Source of the DNA: Proteles cristata cristata | Lineage: Eukaryota > Chordata > Mammalia > Carnivora > Hyaenidae | Length of the DNA stretch: 64,000 nucleotides | Assembly (NCBI GenBank): GCA_017311185.1 | Contig: JAESUZ010000338.1 | Span: forward strand, 310,001 to 374,000 | Reading direction: 5' to 3' | Shown here: in pieces, positions 61,282 through 64,000 of the stretch | Numbering within the stretch: position 1 is the stretch's first letter | Layout: each line of letters begins with the position of its first letter | Notes under the pieces: model-generated | The model's database searches: none | What the model was told of the DNA's origin: nothing | What the model saw: only the letters and a program-made list of their open reading frames with translations | Translations under genes and position numbers: made by a program

Positions 61282-61400
61282 AATAAATCAACATACTGGG
61301 TGTTATATGGAAACCAACTTGGCAATAAACTATATAAAAAATAGAAAGTAGAAATAAATAAATGTCATTTCTCTAAATAAATAAATGCTTAAAAATTTTA
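61090..61400 (+). mobile_element. Felid CAN-SINE with an L1 3' end in its tail
   Basis: A normal head (GGGGCAGCTGGGTGGCTCAG) and CT middle lead to AAAAATAAATCAA at 61291. An L1 end follows, then CTCTAAATAAATAAATGCTT AAAAATTTT, a second SINE-type tail. AAATCTAAA before the head and again at about 61406 looks like the target duplication around the whole unit. Confidence 0.85.
61292..61342 (+). mobile_element. Short L1 3'-end insertion
   Basis: CATACTGGGTGTTATATGGA AACCAACTTGGCAATAAACT with an A-rich tail is the extreme 3' end of carnivore L1, as in the 41-bp insertion at 39249-39289. Confidence 0.8.
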
Positions 61401-61487
61401 AAGAAATCTAAATAATGGCAGAGGAACATTCTCAAGATAGAAAAAAGGCACTGAATATAAGATTTCCAACCATAAGAAATATTTTTA

Positions 61488-61658
61488 GGGGCGCCTGGGT
61501 GGCTTAGTCGGTTAAGCGTCCGACTTTCGCTTGGGTCATGATCTCACGGTTCGTGGGTTCGAGCCCCGCATCGGGCTCTGTGCTGACTGCCAGCTCAGAG
61601 CCTGAAGCCTATATCAGAGTCTGTGTCTCCCTCTTTCTCTGACCGTCTCCTGCTCATG

Positions 61659-61696
<38 letters not shown>

Positions 61697-61722
61697 GAAA
61701 TAAATAAAAATATTAAAAAAAA
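61488..61722 (+). mobile_element. Young felid CAN-SINE, CTTAG subfamily
   Basis: GGGGCGCCTGGGTGGCTTAG head, intact B box and a long uninterrupted (CT)n. Perfect target duplication AAGAAATATTTTTA (61474-61487 and 61723-61736). Confidence 0.97.
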
Positions 61723-61736
61723 AAGAAATATTTTTA

Positions 61737-62860
61737 TCTTTGGGCTAGCTTGTGTTTATCATTCTATCATCTGTAATAACTAATTAACAAAGATTATACA
61801 TAAAATAGCTGAGTCAGAGACTCCTTGTATTTTGAAACATGTTCAATAAATGAACTTTTGTTTGATAAAACAAGTTTTTAAGGATGAATTTTATCTCAAC
61901 AGTGGAATTTCCAAACTGCAGACTTCTACCTGGTATTTGAGATCATATACAGATTTTTTTTTAAATCATGTACTGTAGAAGTTAGAAAAAATTGACAAAT
62001 CATCCAGTCCAATGCTCATATTTTACATGAGAGAATAATGAAAGTGAGGAAAGTTGAACAAACTTCTCCCAAGGGCACAGACAAGCTTTGGGGAGCAGCT
62101 TGAGTAGGATTCAGCTTTGAGCGGAGATTAAAACTGGATTATCACCACATTATCTAAGATGCTCCTGAAGAACTGAATAATTACTTATATCCTAAGACAT
62201 CTGAAATATGAATTACAAACTGAACAAAGAATTTGCAGAACTACTTCTAAACCACACGAGATTTAAAAAAGATAAGATGAAAACTATTTGTGGGAAGCTT
62301 GCTATGAGAAATGACCTACGTAGGTATGTACTCTTGATAAGGTGACTTTCTCAAAATGGATAAGAAGGTAACACTGAAAATTCTGTGTTTTCATAGGCTT
62401 TCTTTTTTTATACTCTTACAATGCCTTTAACTGCAAATAAATGTATCCACGTGTAAAGTAAGAATACATTTTGTTCAAGTACCATGAATATTAAGAAATA
62501 AAAAGTTTTTTCAGAATTCATATCTTGTGTGAAAGGAGATAATATATTTACTGGGCATGTTTTTTAGGAAGTTAACTAAATATAATATAATTAAAATACA
62601 TATTTTAGCTTCACTGAGACCTTAAAAACTACTTGAGGGGAAAATTTAAACAAGCAAAACACACACTTTGTTTCAGGCTTTCGACAAACATTTAAAAAGG
62701 AAGATATCATAGAACAGCAAGCCCCCAGACAGGACAACGACAGAGTATCATGAGAGGGCAGAGGAGATATCCCCACCTCTATATGCCTCATAAATGAAGA
62801 CCTAGAAGGGAAAGGACAGTCTAGACCATCAAAAGTCTGCAGTAGTAGAAGGGATGTTCT
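61737..62860. other. Mostly unique DNA with a probable MIR/L2-type core
   Basis: ATCATCCAGTCCAATGCTCA TATTTTACATGAGAGAATAA (61995-62040) resembles the reverse core of an ancient SINE/LINE2-class repeat. The rest is unrecognised. Confidence 0.45.
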
Positions 62861-62864
62861 GATA

Positions 62865-63180
62865 GGAAACAATTGTTCCAGGTAGAAGAATCAGTGTGTG
62901 CAAAGACCTCCCAGCTTGACAAAGGCTAGACTATTTGTGGAAATGCGAAGCATCCAGCCTAACTAGATAACTACAAAGATGACGTATCTCTGCACGGCTA
63001 CCTGTGGTATAACTGAGAGGTGCCAATATTGCGGTCAGGAGATGTCAGACAGTTCCGGATGCTAGGGAGACACAACCGAAGTCGGAGCTTGCCATGAGAA
63101 CAATGGGAAATCATTAAAGGGTTTTAGAAACATAAACCTAGTGAGCCACCAAAATCAGATGCATCATCGAGGAGTGGCTT
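62865..63180 (+). mobile_element. L2 (LINE2) fragment
   Basis: TTGTTCCAGGTAGAAGAATC AGTGTGTGCAAAGACCTCCC and AATGGGAAATCATTAAAGGG TTTTAGAAACATAAACC fit the L2 3' region in order. Confidence 0.65.
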
Positions 63181-64000
63181 TGGAAGACACCTTTGCTATA
63201 GGACTAGAGAAAGGGGGAAGGTAAATGATCGCTAGTGATGTAAAGTCTTCCAAGAGTAACCAGACTTCAGGGGACTTGAAAGCTGAGTGATACATGGTCA
63301 GGTGGTAAAGAGGAGGAAGACCACTGTCACAGAAACACGTAATCAAAGATGAAAAACAGGGACTGCTTGTGGTATACAAATGGAGTTGATTTGACAAAAA
63401 CGGTTTTAGGAAAGGGGATATAAGATCTACAGAATGGGCTAAACCATGCAAGACAGAAGATGAGGAAATATAATCTGTCTTTGTATTAAGACTCTGACGG
63501 CTTTGAGTCATGTAGTATGGGATGGCGGGGATCCCTTCAGAGTCAAGGAAATCAGGTCAGGGATTATTTCAGAAACGAAGCTGGAAATGCCAAAGACCGT
63601 TCTGAGGTTTGGAAGGGAGATCTGGGAGGGTGCAGAGGATGAACTCCGGGCTAGTGTGGACGGAGGAGGTCTCTGATTTGCACAGGAGCAGGGCCCACGT
63701 CACCCACATGGCTGCTGCATCCTAATACAACACGCATGCAAATATGGCTGAAAGGTGAAGGGAGTCTGTCTACAGAAGGACGATGTATTTGTTTTCTGAC
63801 AGGGGTTTTTGGTCAGTATGTGGACAAATTCATCAATCTCAAGATCTGAGGAAGGAAGGAAATAAAGAAATGGCAGAAGCTGAGATCTTATTAACCACAG
63901 GGGATCCAAGGAAGAGAATATGAAAAATTGCACGGTGAGTCTTCCTGCTGACCCTCCGATCATAGGAACAAAGGAGGAGGAATAGGAAATGGGTGCATTT
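63181..64000. other. DNA with no gene called, possibly more decayed L2
   Basis: A 115-codon minus-strand frame (63164-63511) and an 87-codon frame (63700-63963) lack recognised domains and are Ser/Pro/Leu-rich. Not called. Confidence 0.4.

Overview
This is a 64-kb piece of a mammalian nuclear genome, almost certainly from a cat (family Felidae) or a close relative. The main evidence is about 37 copies of the tRNA-Lys-derived felid CAN-SINE, which carries a tRNA-like head, a CT-rich middle and an A-rich tail with AATAAA. There are also carnivore-type L1 3' ends, MIR and L2 fossils, dinucleotide and tetranucleotide microsatellites, and AT-rich, CpG-poor unique DNA.

I find no protein-coding gene, rRNA, free-standing tRNA or CRISPR array. 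The open frames are short (138 codons or fewer), many lie inside SINEs, and I saw none with a recognisable protein family. The window reads as intergenic or deep-intronic DNA, so the annotation is mainly of mobile elements and simple repeats.

Layout: 0-18.3 kb is SINE-rich (18 copies) and contains a complete solo retroviral LTR (609-1183, with 4-bp target duplications), a (TG)22 repeat and an AT palindromic tract. From 18.3 to 36.4 kb is SINE-poor (4 copies, two of them nested), with MIR and L2 fossils, an L1 3' UTR and long unique stretches. From 36.4 to 64 kb is SINE-rich again (18 copies). That part includes a cluster of young copies at 38-50 kb, L1 fragments, a Tigger-like DNA transposon split by a SINE, a second LTR-like element, and L2/MIR remains.

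The most unusual small-scale items are a 41-bp L1-tail insertion with a perfect 16-bp target duplication (39233-39305), a 12-bp A-rich insert flanked by a 14-bp duplication (30851-30890), a SINE nested inside an opposite-strand SINE (29668-30120), and a SINE whose tail carries an L1 3' end (61090-61400). Nothing here supports a new multi-gene system. Family names come from recognising consensus-like motifs, not from a database search, and boundaries without a target duplication are accurate to about 10-20 bases.
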